This document shows positions 25,829 to 32,739 of a stretch of 64,000 bases of DNA, in pieces. Made by a program: the position numbers and the translations under genes. The DNA is taken from NCBI RefSeq assembly GCF_003688995.1, contig NZ_PENI01000002.1:186001-250000 (forward strand). The letters are read 5' to 3'. Positions within the stretch are counted from its first letter, which is position 1; every line of letters begins with the position of its first letter. The notes below the pieces were generated by a model. It worked only from the letters and a program-made list of their open reading frames with translations, was not told the DNA's origin and searched no databases. This DNA comes from Streptomyces shenzhenensis. GTDB taxonomy: Bacteria; Actinomycetota; Actinomycetes; Streptomycetales; Streptomycetaceae.

Positions 25829-26473
25829 GTGACTGACTACGACGTGCTGCGCGTCTTCTGCGCGCCGAACGGCGGCTACGGCAACGAACTCGGCGTGGTC
25901 CGGGACGGCTCGGTGCTGCCCGAGCGGAGCGACCGGCAGGCGTTCGCCGCCAAACTCGGCTTCAGCGAGACGGTGTTCGTGGACGACCCGGAGCGCGGCG
26001 TCGTCGACATCTACACCCCCACCCTGCGCCTGCCCTTCGCGGGCCACCCCTGCGTCGGCACGGCCTGGCTGCTCGACGTGCCCGAACTGGTCACGCCCGC
26101 GGGGGTGGTCGGCGCCCGGCAGGACGGCGAGTTCAGCTGGATCGAGGCCCGCCCGGAGTGGGCGCCGCCGCGCACGCTGCGCCAGTACGCGACGGCCGCC
26201 GAGGTCGACGCCCTGCCGGTGCCCGAGCCCGGCACCTGGATCTACGCCTGGGCCTGGGAGGACGAGGCCGCGGGCCGCGTCCGCGCCCGCGCGTTCCCCG
26301 GCCGCGACGACGGAATCGACGAGGACGAGGCGACGGGAGCGGCGGCCCTACTCCTCACGGCCGAACTGAACAGAGCCCTCAACATAACCCAGGGCAAAGG
26401 CTCCCAACTCCTGACGGCCCCCCAACCAAACAACTGGATAGAACTAGCAGGCAGAGTAACCCTAGAAACCTAA
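25829..26473 (+). CDS. PhzF-family isomerase-like protein, short form
   Basis: The 214-residue protein resembles the PhzF/diaminopimelate epimerase-like fold. The motif LPFAGHPCVGTAWLL matches the family's AGHP(T/C)xGxA segment. N-terminal YGNELGVV stands where others have GNPAAVV with the catalytic Glu. It is some 70-80 residues shorter than ordinary PhzF proteins, so the C-terminal half is reduced. A GTG at 25829 is chosen because the reading upstream is a shadow of HtaA. The final 35 codons are rich in rare CTA, ATA, AGA and GTA codons, unlike the rest of the gene. Function is unknown. Confidence 0.78.
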   Translation: MTDYDVLRVFCAPNGGYGNELGVVRDGSVLPERSDRQAFAAKLGFSETVFVDDPERGVVDIYTPTLRLPFAGHPCVGTAWLLDVPELVTPAGVVGARQDGEFSWIEARPEWAPPRTLRQYATAAEVDALPVPEPGTWIYAWAWEDEAAGRVRARAFPGRDDGIDEDEATGAAALLLTAELNRALNITQGKGSQLLTAPQPNNWIELAGRVTLET

Positions 26474-26514
26474 CCCACCCCCGAGCAACCCCGAAAAACC
26501 GCAAGCCAACCCTG

Positions 26515-26780
26515 AACCACGATGATGCGCCCCCCAAAGGGGCGCGAGGAACTGCGCGCCAAGCCACGACGAACCCGCACAAAACCACGAACGTGCCGCC
26601 CCCCAGGGGCGCGGGGAACTGCGCGCCAAGCCACAACAAACCCGCACCGAACCACGATGATGCGGCCCCCGAGGGGGCGCGAGGAACTGCGCGCTAAGCC
26701 ACGACGAACCCGCACCCAACCACGAACGTACCGCCCCCGAAGGGGGCGCGGGGAACTGCGCGGTCGGCTGCAAACAAGCC
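26515..26780. repeat. Four hairpin repeats in alternating A/B order
   Basis: Four copies start near 26515, 26583, 26650 and 26718. Copies one and three begin AACCACGATGATGCG and carry GAGGAACTGCGCGC. Copies two and four begin AACCACGAACGT and carry GGGGAACTGCGCG. Thus a ~135-bp dimer occurs twice. Each unit has a GCCCC(C)/GGGGGC stem whose length varies while pairing is kept. It fills the convergent gap between the PhzF-like and haem oxygenase genes and may act as a bidirectional terminator. Confidence 0.9.
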
Positions 26781-26836
26781 GTACAGAACCAAAAACATCC
26801 ACGGCACGCACATTTTCCCCGAACCCAGCGGAGCGC

Positions 26837-27496
26837 TCACGCGCTGAGAGAAAACTCCGCCCCCAACCCCCGAAACACACCGGAATTCAAAGCGAACGCA
26901 CCCTGACACTCGGCCACGATCCGCTGCTTCTCCAGATCATCAACCCGCACCGCGTCCAGCAGTTCACGGTACCCACGCTTGAACGCGGCCGGATTGTCGA
27001 TGCCCTCGAAGACATAGAACCGCACCCCGTCGCCCTTCTTCGCGAAGCCCCACGTCCGCTCCGCCTTGTCGCGGATGATCTGACCACCGGACAGGTCGCC
27101 GAGGTAACGGGTGTAGTGGTGCGCGATGTACCCGGCGGGCCACTGCTCCGCGCACTCCCGCACCCGGTCCGCGTAAGCCACCGTGGCGGGCAGCGCGGAG
27201 AGCCCGGCGCGCCAGTCGGGCCCGCGCAGATGGGCCAGGTCGTGCTCCAGGGCGGCCAGCCGGAACAGCTCAGGTTTGATGAAGGGGCCGGCCACGGCGT
27301 CGGAGGCCAGCTGCTCGGCCCCGGACTCCAGTGCCTCGTACACGAACCACAGCTGCTCGGTGTAGCGGGCGTACGCGTCGACGCCGAGCCTGCCGCCGAG
27401 CAGGTCGCTCATGAACGTCGAGGTCTCCGCCTCCACGTGCTGCTCATGGGAGGCGGTGCGGATGACTGTCGAGAAGGACTCCATAGAACGAATCAT
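26837..27496 (-). CDS. Haem oxygenase (biliverdin-producing)
   Basis: This 219-residue enzyme opens haem to biliverdin, carbon monoxide and free iron, completing the haem-iron pathway encoded just upstream. The proximal His lies in SHEQHVEAE (His17 or His20), and the distal helix motif YLGDLSGGQII is intact. Length is normal for bacterial HmuO. The ATG at 27496 lies directly against an iron box, leaving no clear ribosome site; an in-frame ATG at 27484 is the alternative. Transcripts may be nearly leaderless. It is alone on its strand. Confidence 0.94.
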   Translation of the reverse strand: MIRSMESFSTVIRTASHEQHVEAETSTFMSDLLGGRLGVDAYARYTEQLWFVYEALESGAEQLASDAVAGPFIKPELFRLAALEHDLAHLRGPDWRAGLSALPATVAYADRVRECAEQWPAGYIAHHYTRYLGDLSGGQIIRDKAERTWGFAKKGDGVRFYVFEGIDNPAAFKRGYRELLDAVRVDDLEKQRIVAECQGAFALNSGVFRGLGAEFSLSA

Positions 27497-27497
27497 C

Positions 27498-27516
27498 TAA
27501 GGTTAGCCTTACCTAA
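27498..27516. promoter_or_regulatory. Iron box of the haem oxygenase gene
   Basis: TAAGGTTAGCCTTACCTAA matches the DmdR/IdeR consensus at 17 of 19 positions, the best of the three in the window. It is almost a perfect palindrome and abuts the start codon. A bound repressor would cover the transcription start or the start codon region. Confidence 0.9.
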
Positions 27517-27563
27517 GTCAATACTTTTCCCGACGCATTGTCGGTAAAAGAGTAACAAGAAAA

Positions 27564-27588
27564 GGCCCGCCACCACCCGTGGCGGGCC
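27564..27588 (-). terminator. Rho-independent terminator after the methionine aminopeptidase gene
   Basis: On the minus strand the sequence reads GGCCCGCCAC, a 5-base loop, then GTGGCGGGCC, a perfect 10-bp stem, followed by TTTTCTTGTT. It lies 20 bp after the stop of the gene, which makes it a canonical intrinsic terminator, uncommon in such high-GC DNA. Confidence 0.85.
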
Positions 27589-27607
27589 CCTCGGGCGCTT
27601 CCGGGTG

Positions 27608-28465
27608 CTACGGCAGGGTGAGGATCTCCGCCCCCGAGTCCGTGACCACCAGCGTGTGCTCGAACTGCGCGGTCCGCTTGCGGTCCTTCGTGACCACCGT
27701 CCAGCCGTCGTCCCACATGTCGTACTCGTACGTGCCCAGCGTCAGCATCGGCTCGATGGTGAACGTCATCCCCGGCCGCATGACCGTCGTCGCGTGCGGG
27801 CTGTCGTAGTGCGGGACGATCAGCCCGGAGTGGAAGGACGAGTTGATGCCGTGGCCGGTGAAGTCCCGTACCACCCCGTAGCCGAAGCGCTTGGCGTACG
27901 ACTCGATGACCCGGCCGATGACATTGATCTGCCGGCCCGGCCGGACCGCCCTGATCGCGCGGTCGAGGGCCTCCCGGGTCCGCTCCACCAGCAGCCGCGA
28001 CTCGTCGTCCACGGCGCCGACCGGATACGTCGCGTTGTTGTCGCCGTGCACCCCGCCGATGTACGCCGTCACGTCCAGATTGACGATGTCACCGTCGCGC
28101 AGCACCGTCGAGTCCGGGATGCCGTGGCAGATGACCTCGTTGACGCTGGTGCACAGCGACTTGGGGAAGCCTCGGTAGCCGAGCGTCGACGGGTAGGCGC
28201 CGTGGTCGCACATGTAGGTGTGCGCCACCGCGTCCAGCTCGTCCGTGGTCACCCCGGGCGCGATGATCTTCGCGGCCTCCGCCATCGCCTGCGCGGCGAT
28301 CCGGCCCGCGACGCGCATCGCCTCGACCGTCTCGGGGGTCTGCACCTCCGGCCCGGTGTACGGCGTCGGCGCGGGCTTGCCGACGTACTCGGGGCGGCGG
28401 ATGTTTCCGGGTACCGAACGGGTGGGAGACAGCTCCCCTGGTACGAGCAACGACTGGCCAGACAT
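27608..28465 (-). CDS. map: Type I methionine aminopeptidase, N-terminally extended
   Basis: This 285-residue cytosolic enzyme removes the initiator Met. The metal ligands are visible in order: Asp in NLDVTAY, Asp in HGDNN, His in [10 protein letters not shown], Glu in FTIEPML and Glu in AQFEHTLV. An N-terminal extension of about 40 residues ([15 protein letters not shown] and onward, with PxxP patterns) matches the actinobacterial MetAP1c form, which in mycobacteria is thought to contact the ribosome. The start ATG at 28465 is the first consistent with this extension. It ends in a strong terminator and is monocistronic. Confidence 0.94.
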   Translation of the reverse strand: MSGQSLLVPGELSPTRSVPGNIRRPEYVGKPAPTPYTGPEVQTPETVEAMRVAGRIAAQAMAEAAKIIAPGVTTDELDAVAHTYMCDHGAYPSTLGYRGFPKSLCTSVNEVICHGIPDSTVLRDGDIVNLDVTAYIGGVHGDNNATYPVGAVDDESRLLVERTREALDRAIRAVRPGRQINVIGRVIESYAKRFGYGVVRDFTGHGINSSFHSGLIVPHYDSPHATTVMRPGMTFTIEPMLTLGTYEYDMWDDGWTVVTKDRKRTAQFEHTLVVTDSGAEILTLP

Positions 28466-28484
28466 GCCAGCGAGTCTAACCAGC

Positions 28485-28504
28485 GGACATGGGGGACCAT
28501 GTCC
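28485..28504. promoter_or_regulatory. Inverted repeat between the aminopeptidase and a small conserved gene
   Basis: GGACATG and CATGTCC are separated by 6 bp, forming a perfect 7-bp inverted repeat. It lies 20 bp upstream of the plus-strand ATG at 28524 and the same distance from the minus-strand start at 28465. It could be a shared operator. Confidence 0.4.
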
Positions 28505-28523
28505 CTGGCGAAAGGAGCCGGTC

Positions 28524-28754
28524 ATGGCCCTGTTCAAGAAGCGGACGGTCGGAAAGCCGGGCGAGTGGTACTACTGCCTCGAACACAAGAAGGTCGAGGA
28601 GGGGCCGGAGTGCCCGGCCAAGGACCGCATGGGCCCGTACGCCACCCGCGCGGAGGCCGAGCACGCGATGGACACCGCCCGCGAGCGCAACCTGGAGTGG
28701 GAGAACGACCCACGCTGGCACGACGCCGCCGGCCGCGCCACCGACGACGACTGA
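28524..28754 (+). CDS. Small conserved streptomycete protein
   Basis: The product is 76 residues, hydrophilic, with two Cys (WYYCLEH and [14 protein letters not shown]) about 15 residues apart and a helical C-terminal part ([13 protein letters not shown]). AAAGGAG lies 7 bases before the ATG, a good ribosome site. The composition and the [12 protein letters not shown] pattern look like real coding sequence and recall small proteins annotated as hypothetical across Streptomyces. A Cys pair plus charged tail would suit a small metal- or nucleic-acid-binding protein, but this is a guess. Confidence 0.75.
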   Translation: MALFKKRTVGKPGEWYYCLEHKKVEEGPECPAKDRMGPYATRAEAEHAMDTARERNLEWENDPRWHDAAGRATDDD

Positions 28755-28799
28755 CCGCCCGCCTCGGCCCGGCTCTCCCCGCCGCGCCGGTGCCAGGGG

Positions 28800-29399
28800 C
28801 TACCAGGACGCGGGCGGCGGGGCCGTCAGGGTTTCGGTGAGGGCGGTCAGGCGGTCGCGGAAGGTGCGGCGGCCCCGTGGGGAGGGGACCGCGTTCTCGC
28901 CGGCCGCCGCGCTCACCAGGTGCTGCACCGTGTCCAGGTCCAGCTCGCCGTCCTCCGGCACCGCCAGCGTCTCCTGCGCCATCGCGGCCAGCTCGCCCCC
29001 GCCCGAGCCCAGGGCCAGCACCGTCACCCCGGCCCGCCGCGCGTCGTGCACCCGCTCCAGCAGCGGCGCCGGCTCCCCGGGCGCCACGACGAGCAGCGTC
29101 TCGCCCCGCCGCGCCGCCGCGATCCGCCCCGGTCCGACGGCCAGATGCGCGGGATCCGTGGGGCGCGCGTCGTGCCGTACCAGCGTCGGGGCCAGTTCGG
29201 GCGTGCCCGACCAGGCGGCCTCGTCCACCAGATGCGCCGCCAGATGCCACGGCTCGTACTCCGGCGTGCCCACCAGCAGCAGACCGCCGCCGTGCGCCAC
29301 CACCGAGCCGCGCAGTACGCCCCCGAACCGCCGGGTGGCCCCCAACCACTCGGTCCCGGCGAGCACTTCGCGCAACAGCGCCACCCGTACGGCATCCAT
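28800..29399 (-). CDS. Uncharacterised protein with a SIS-like half
   Basis: The 199-residue protein has no signal peptide or membrane segment. The second half shows ETLLVVAPGEPAPLLERVHDARRAGVTVLALG and later AQETLAVPEDGELDLDTVQHLVSAA, a strand-helix-strand pattern like sugar isomerase (SIS) domains. The first half (REVLAGTEWLGATRRFGG, GGGLLLVGTPEYEPWHLAAHL) is not recognised. It may bind a phosphosugar or similar ligand. It is transcribed away from the sialidase at 29554, but its role cannot be named. Confidence 0.7.
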   Translation of the reverse strand: MDAVRVALLREVLAGTEWLGATRRFGGVLRGSVVAHGGGLLLVGTPEYEPWHLAAHLVDEAAWSGTPELAPTLVRHDARPTDPAHLAVGPGRIAAARRGETLLVVAPGEPAPLLERVHDARRAGVTVLALGSGGGELAAMAQETLAVPEDGELDLDTVQHLVSAAAGENAVPSPRGRRTFRDRLTALTETLTAPPPASW

Positions 29400-29480
29400 G
29401 CCACCGCATCCTGCCGCAACCGGCCGCTTGTGACGCGGAGTTCACCCTGAATTCGCCCGACCCGGGGAAGGAGCCCAGTC

Positions 29481-29540
29481 CCTGAGACCGAACCTGAGAC
29501 GGAACCTGAGACGGAACCTGAGACGGAACCTGAGATCGAA
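29481..29540 (+). repeat. Five tandem 12-bp repeats upstream of the sialidase gene
   Basis: Five copies of CCTGAGACGGAA run without gaps, with single substitutions in the first (CCTGAGACCGAA) and last (CCTGAGATCGAA). The array ends 13 bp before the sialidase ATG, next to the ribosome site GAGGAG. Copy number changes would alter the 5' untranslated region or promoter spacing. Confidence 0.9.
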
Positions 29541-29553
29541 GAGGAGCAGGCCC

Positions 29554-30627
29554 ATGACCGACGTCAGTGTCCCCTTCCGCGCGGGCCACGAGGGCTACGC
29601 CGGCTACCGGATCCCGGCCGTGGTCGTCACCCGCCCCGGCACCGTGCTGGCCTTCTGCGAGGGCCGCCGCGACTCCGCGTACGACCACGGCCGTATCGAC
29701 ATCGTGCTGAAGCGCTCCACCGACGGCGGCCGCACCTGGGGCCCGCTCCAGGTCGCCGCGCCGGGCGGCGGGGAACTGGCCGGCAACCCGGCGCCCGTCG
29801 TCCTCGGCACCGGCCGGATCCTGCTCGTCCACGTCCGCTCCGCCGCCCGCGCCACCGAGGACGCCGTACGGCGCGGCGAGGTCCCGGACGCGGACGGCCG
29901 CCGGGTCTGGGTGCGGCACAGCGACGACGACGGCGCGACCTGGTCCGCGCCCAGGGAGATCACCGCGTCGGTGAAACCGCCCGGCTGGCGCTGGTACGCC
30001 ACCACCCCCGGCCACGCGCTCCGGCTGAGCACCGGCCGGATCGTCGTCCCCGCCAACCACTCCCTGCCGCCCACCGGCGACGACACCGGCACGGAGCCCC
30101 ACTACTACGGCGGCCACTGCCTGCTCAGCGACGACGACGGCGCCGGCTGGTACCTCGGCTACCTCGCCGACGACATCACCGGCGACGTCCACGCCAACGA
30201 GACCAGCGCCGCCGAACTCCCCGACGGACGCGTCTACTTCAACACCCGTACCGCCTCCCGCACGGCCGCCGCCCGGGCCGACGCCCACTCCGCCGACGGC
30301 GGCCGCACCCTGACCGGGCCGTTCCGCCCGCAGCCGGGCCTGCCCGGCCCCGTCTGCCAGGCCGCCGTCCTCCAACTGCGCGCCCCCGACCTGCTGCTCT
30401 GTTCCGGCCCCGGCGCCCCCGGCGCCCGCGCCCTGATGACCTTGCGCGTCTCCGCCGACGGCGGCACCACCTGGCGCCCGGCGCACACGGTCGACGACCG
30501 GCCCGCCGCCTACTCGGACCTGGCCCGGATCGACACCGCGACCATCGGGCTCCTCTACGAGACCGGCGACCGCGGCGCCTACGAGACGGTCACGTTCCGC
30601 CGGGTGCCCGTCACGGCGCTCACCTGA
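29554..30627 (+). CDS. Exo-alpha-sialidase-like protein
   Basis: This 357-residue six-bladed beta-propeller enzyme would release terminal sialic or similar nonulosonic acids from glycans. The YRIP motif (residues 18-21) supplies an active-site Arg. Asp-boxes are visible at STDGGRTW (55-62), SDDDGATW, SDDDGAGW and SADGGTTW. There is no signal peptide, so unlike most sialidases it appears cytoplasmic or exported by another route. The ATG at 29554 follows GAGGAG. It is probably monocistronic, with an F420 reductase gene 38 bp downstream that could be co-transcribed. Confidence 0.88.
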   Translation: MTDVSVPFRAGHEGYAGYRIPAVVVTRPGTVLAFCEGRRDSAYDHGRIDIVLKRSTDGGRTWGPLQVAAPGGGELAGNPAPVVLGTGRILLVHVRSAARATEDAVRRGEVPDADGRRVWVRHSDDDGATWSAPREITASVKPPGWRWYATTPGHALRLSTGRIVVPANHSLPPTGDDTGTEPHYYGGHCLLSDDDGAGWYLGYLADDITGDVHANETSAAELPDGRVYFNTRTASRTAAARADAHSADGGRTLTGPFRPQPGLPGPVCQAAVLQLRAPDLLLCSGPGAPGARALMTLRVSADGGTTWRPAHTVDDRPAAYSDLARIDTATIGLLYETGDRGAYETVTFRRVPVTALT

Positions 30628-30665
30628 CAGCGTGGGCGCACGGCGACGGACGTAGAGTCGGCCGC

Positions 30666-31391
30666 ATGACCTCTACCGACAGTGCACAGCAGCCCACCGT
30701 GACACCCGCCGGGACGCCCGCCAAGGACCCCTGGGACCTGCCCGACGTCTCCGGGCTCGTCGTCGGCGTGCTCGGCGGCACCGGACCGCAGGGCAAGGGC
30801 CTCGCCTACCGGCTCGCCCGGGCCGGCCAGCAGGTGCTCATCGGTTCGCGGGCCGCCGAGCGCGCCCGGGCCGCCGCCGGTGAACTCGGGCACGGCGTCG
30901 AGGGTTTCGACAACGCCGAGACCGCACGCCGCAGCGATGTGGTGATCGTCGCCGTGCCCTGGGACGGCCACGGCAAGACGCTGGAGTCGCTGCGCGGGGA
31001 ACTGACCGGCAAGCTGGTCGTGGACTGCGTCAACCCGCTCGGCTTCGACAAGAAGGGCGCCTACGCGATCAGGCCCGAGGAGGGCAGCGCCGCCGAGCAG
31101 GCCGCCGCACTGCTGCCGGACTCCCGGGTCACCGCCGCCTTCCACCATCTGTCCGCCGTGCTGCTCCAGGACCCGGAGATCGCCGAGATCGACACCGATG
31201 TGATGGTCCTCGGCGAGGAGCGGGCCGACGTGGAGATCGTGCAGGCGCTGGCGGGGCGGATCCCGGGCATGCGCGGCATCTTCGCGGGGCGGCTGCGCAA
31301 CGCCCACCAGGTGGAGTCACTGGTCGCGAACCTGATCTCCGTCAACCGCCGGTACAAGGCGCACGCGGGGCTGCGCATCACCGACGTGTGA
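30666..31391 (+). CDS. npdG: NADPH-dependent F420 reductase
   Basis: This 241-residue enzyme exchanges hydride between NADPH and coenzyme F420, supplying reduced F420 to streptomycete redox enzymes. The dinucleotide motif VGVLGGTGPQGKGLA starts near residue 33, and IGSRAAERA marks the NADPH phosphate site. Later parts SDVVIVAVPWDGHG and VVDCVNPLGF match the Fno/NpdG family. The N-terminal 30 residues are a short unstructured extension. The upstream gap is 38 bp, so it may share a message with the sialidase. Confidence 0.92.
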   Translation: MTSTDSAQQPTVTPAGTPAKDPWDLPDVSGLVVGVLGGTGPQGKGLAYRLARAGQQVLIGSRAAERARAAAGELGHGVEGFDNAETARRSDVVIVAVPWDGHGKTLESLRGELTGKLVVDCVNPLGFDKKGAYAIRPEEGSAAEQAAALLPDSRVTAAFHHLSAVLLQDPEIAEIDTDVMVLGEERADVEIVQALAGRIPGMRGIFAGRLRNAHQVESLVANLISVNRRYKAHAGLRITDV

Positions 31392-31473
31392 GGCGCGCCG
31401 GCCCATGGGGGACACTGGTGGCGGTCCGACAGGTCCAGCAGGTCCAGCAGTGTCCCCGACAGGAGCCATCCCC

Positions 31474-31686
31474 ATGTCCCCCTTGCTCCCGCCCGGCCCG
31501 ACCCGGCGGCTCGCCCTCTACACCCTCGTCGTCTGCGTCCTCGCCGCGGCCGCGGCCGTCGTCTCGTTCGTCCAGGGCAGCTGGCTGGGCATCGTCTGGG
31601 TGCTGCTGGCCGGGCTGTCCAGCAACATGTGCTGGTACTACGTGAAGCGGGGCAGGACCGGCCACCGGCCGTCCGTCACGGGCTGA
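31474..31686 (+). CDS. Small membrane protein
   Basis: The 70-residue protein has two hydrophobic segments (LALYTLVVCVLAAAAAVVSFV and IVWVLLAGLSSNMCW), enough for a hairpin in the membrane. The C-terminus is basic (YYVKRGRTGH). AGGAG lies 8 bases before the ATG. It overlaps the end of the convergent site-2 protease gene by 11 bp. The product is a conserved-looking small membrane protein with no named domain. Confidence 0.7.
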   Translation: MSPLLPPGPTRRLALYTLVVCVLAAAAAVVSFVQGSWLGIVWVLLAGLSSNMCWYYVKRGRTGHRPSVTG

Positions 31687-32476
31687 CCGAGCAGTAGGCG
31701 TTGCTGCCCAGCCAGAAGCGATAGAGCTCATGGCCGCAGTACTGATCAAGGGCGCCGATCCCGAGGCCGCGCAGGATCGCGTCGACCAGGTCGAAGAACG
31801 CGCCGTTGAGCGACGGGATCCACAGCAGCGCGAACACGAACAGCAGCCCGAACGGCGCGAACGGCTCCACCTGGCGCTTGATGCCGTACGACAGCCACGG
31901 CTCGAGCACGCCGTAGCCGTCCAGGCCCGGCACCGGCAGGAAGTTCAGGATCGCGGCCGTGACCTGGAGCAGCGCCAGGAAGGCCAGCGCGTACCGGAAG
32001 TCCCGGGGCACCCCGTCCAGGGCGTCCAGCCAGAACGGCGCCGTGCACACCGCCGCGAACAGCACGTTCGTCAGCGGGCCCGCCGCCGAGACCAGGCTGT
32101 GCCGCCAGCGGCCCCGGATCCGGCCGCGCTCGATGAACACGGCACCGCCCGGCAGGCCGATGCCGCCCATGATCAGGAACAGCACCGGCAGCACGATGCT
32201 CAGCAGCGCGTGCGTGTACTTCAGCGGGTTCAGCGTCAGATAGCCCTTGCTGCCCACCGTGATGTCGCCGCTGTGCAGCGCGGTGCGCGCGTGCGCGTAC
32301 TCGTGCAGGCACAGGGAGACGATCCAGGCCGCCGTCACGAACAGGAACACGGCGACGCCCGGCTGCTGGGCGAACCCCGTCCAGGTAGCCCAGCCGGTGA
32401 CCGCGGTGACGGCGAGCAGCCCGAGGAACACGGGACTGATCCTCCGGTCACTGCGGCGAGTGGTGACGGTGGTCAT
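31676..32476 (-). CDS. Site-2 protease family protein (M50 metallopeptidase)
   Basis: This 266-residue polytopic zinc protease has its HExxH motif as H58-E-Y-A-H62 inside a hydrophobic segment. The third zinc ligand is in NFLPVPGLDGYG. Such proteases cut membrane-embedded substrates, for example anti-sigma factors. About six membrane segments are visible and no PDZ domain, so it belongs to the small rhomboid-like group of M50 proteins. The ATG at 32476 is followed by MTTVTTRRSDRR, a basic cytoplasmic start. Its substrate is unknown. Confidence 0.88.
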   Translation of the reverse strand: MTTVTTRRSDRRISPVFLGLLAVTAVTGWATWTGFAQQPGVAVFLFVTAAWIVSLCLHEYAHARTALHSGDITVGSKGYLTLNPLKYTHALLSIVLPVLFLIMGGIGLPGGAVFIERGRIRGRWRHSLVSAAGPLTNVLFAAVCTAPFWLDALDGVPRDFRYALAFLALLQVTAAILNFLPVPGLDGYGVLEPWLSYGIKRQVEPFAPFGLLFVFALLWIPSLNGAFFDLVDAILRGLGIGALDQYCGHELYRFWLGSNAYCSVSP

Positions 32477-32596
32477 GCGGCGGGCTCCTGACGGGGCGTG
32501 TCGGGCGGGGCGGGGTAGACCGTACCGGTGCTGTGGGGGGAACGTCCCGCGGACCGGTGCGGGTTCCTGGTCCACCGGTGCTCGCGGTCCGGCCTC

Positions 32597-32630
32597 TTCG
32601 GCGTCCCGGGCCCTTCGGCGTCCCGGGCCC
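32597..32630. repeat. 17-bp tandem duplication upstream of the BTAD regulator
   Basis: TTCGGCGTCCCGGGCCC occurs twice in tandem without a gap. It lies in the 263-bp divergent region between the site-2 protease and BTAD genes, 110 bp before the regulator start. It may be a binding-site duplication or simple slippage. Confidence 0.7.
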
Positions 32631-32739
32631 TTCAACAACGAGATCGGGATCCCCATGGCGGTCCGGACGCCCGTCCTCGACTCCCCGCCGTTCACGCGGG
32701 TGTAAACCCGGAGGCGGCGCCCTGGCGTCTCCGGGGACA

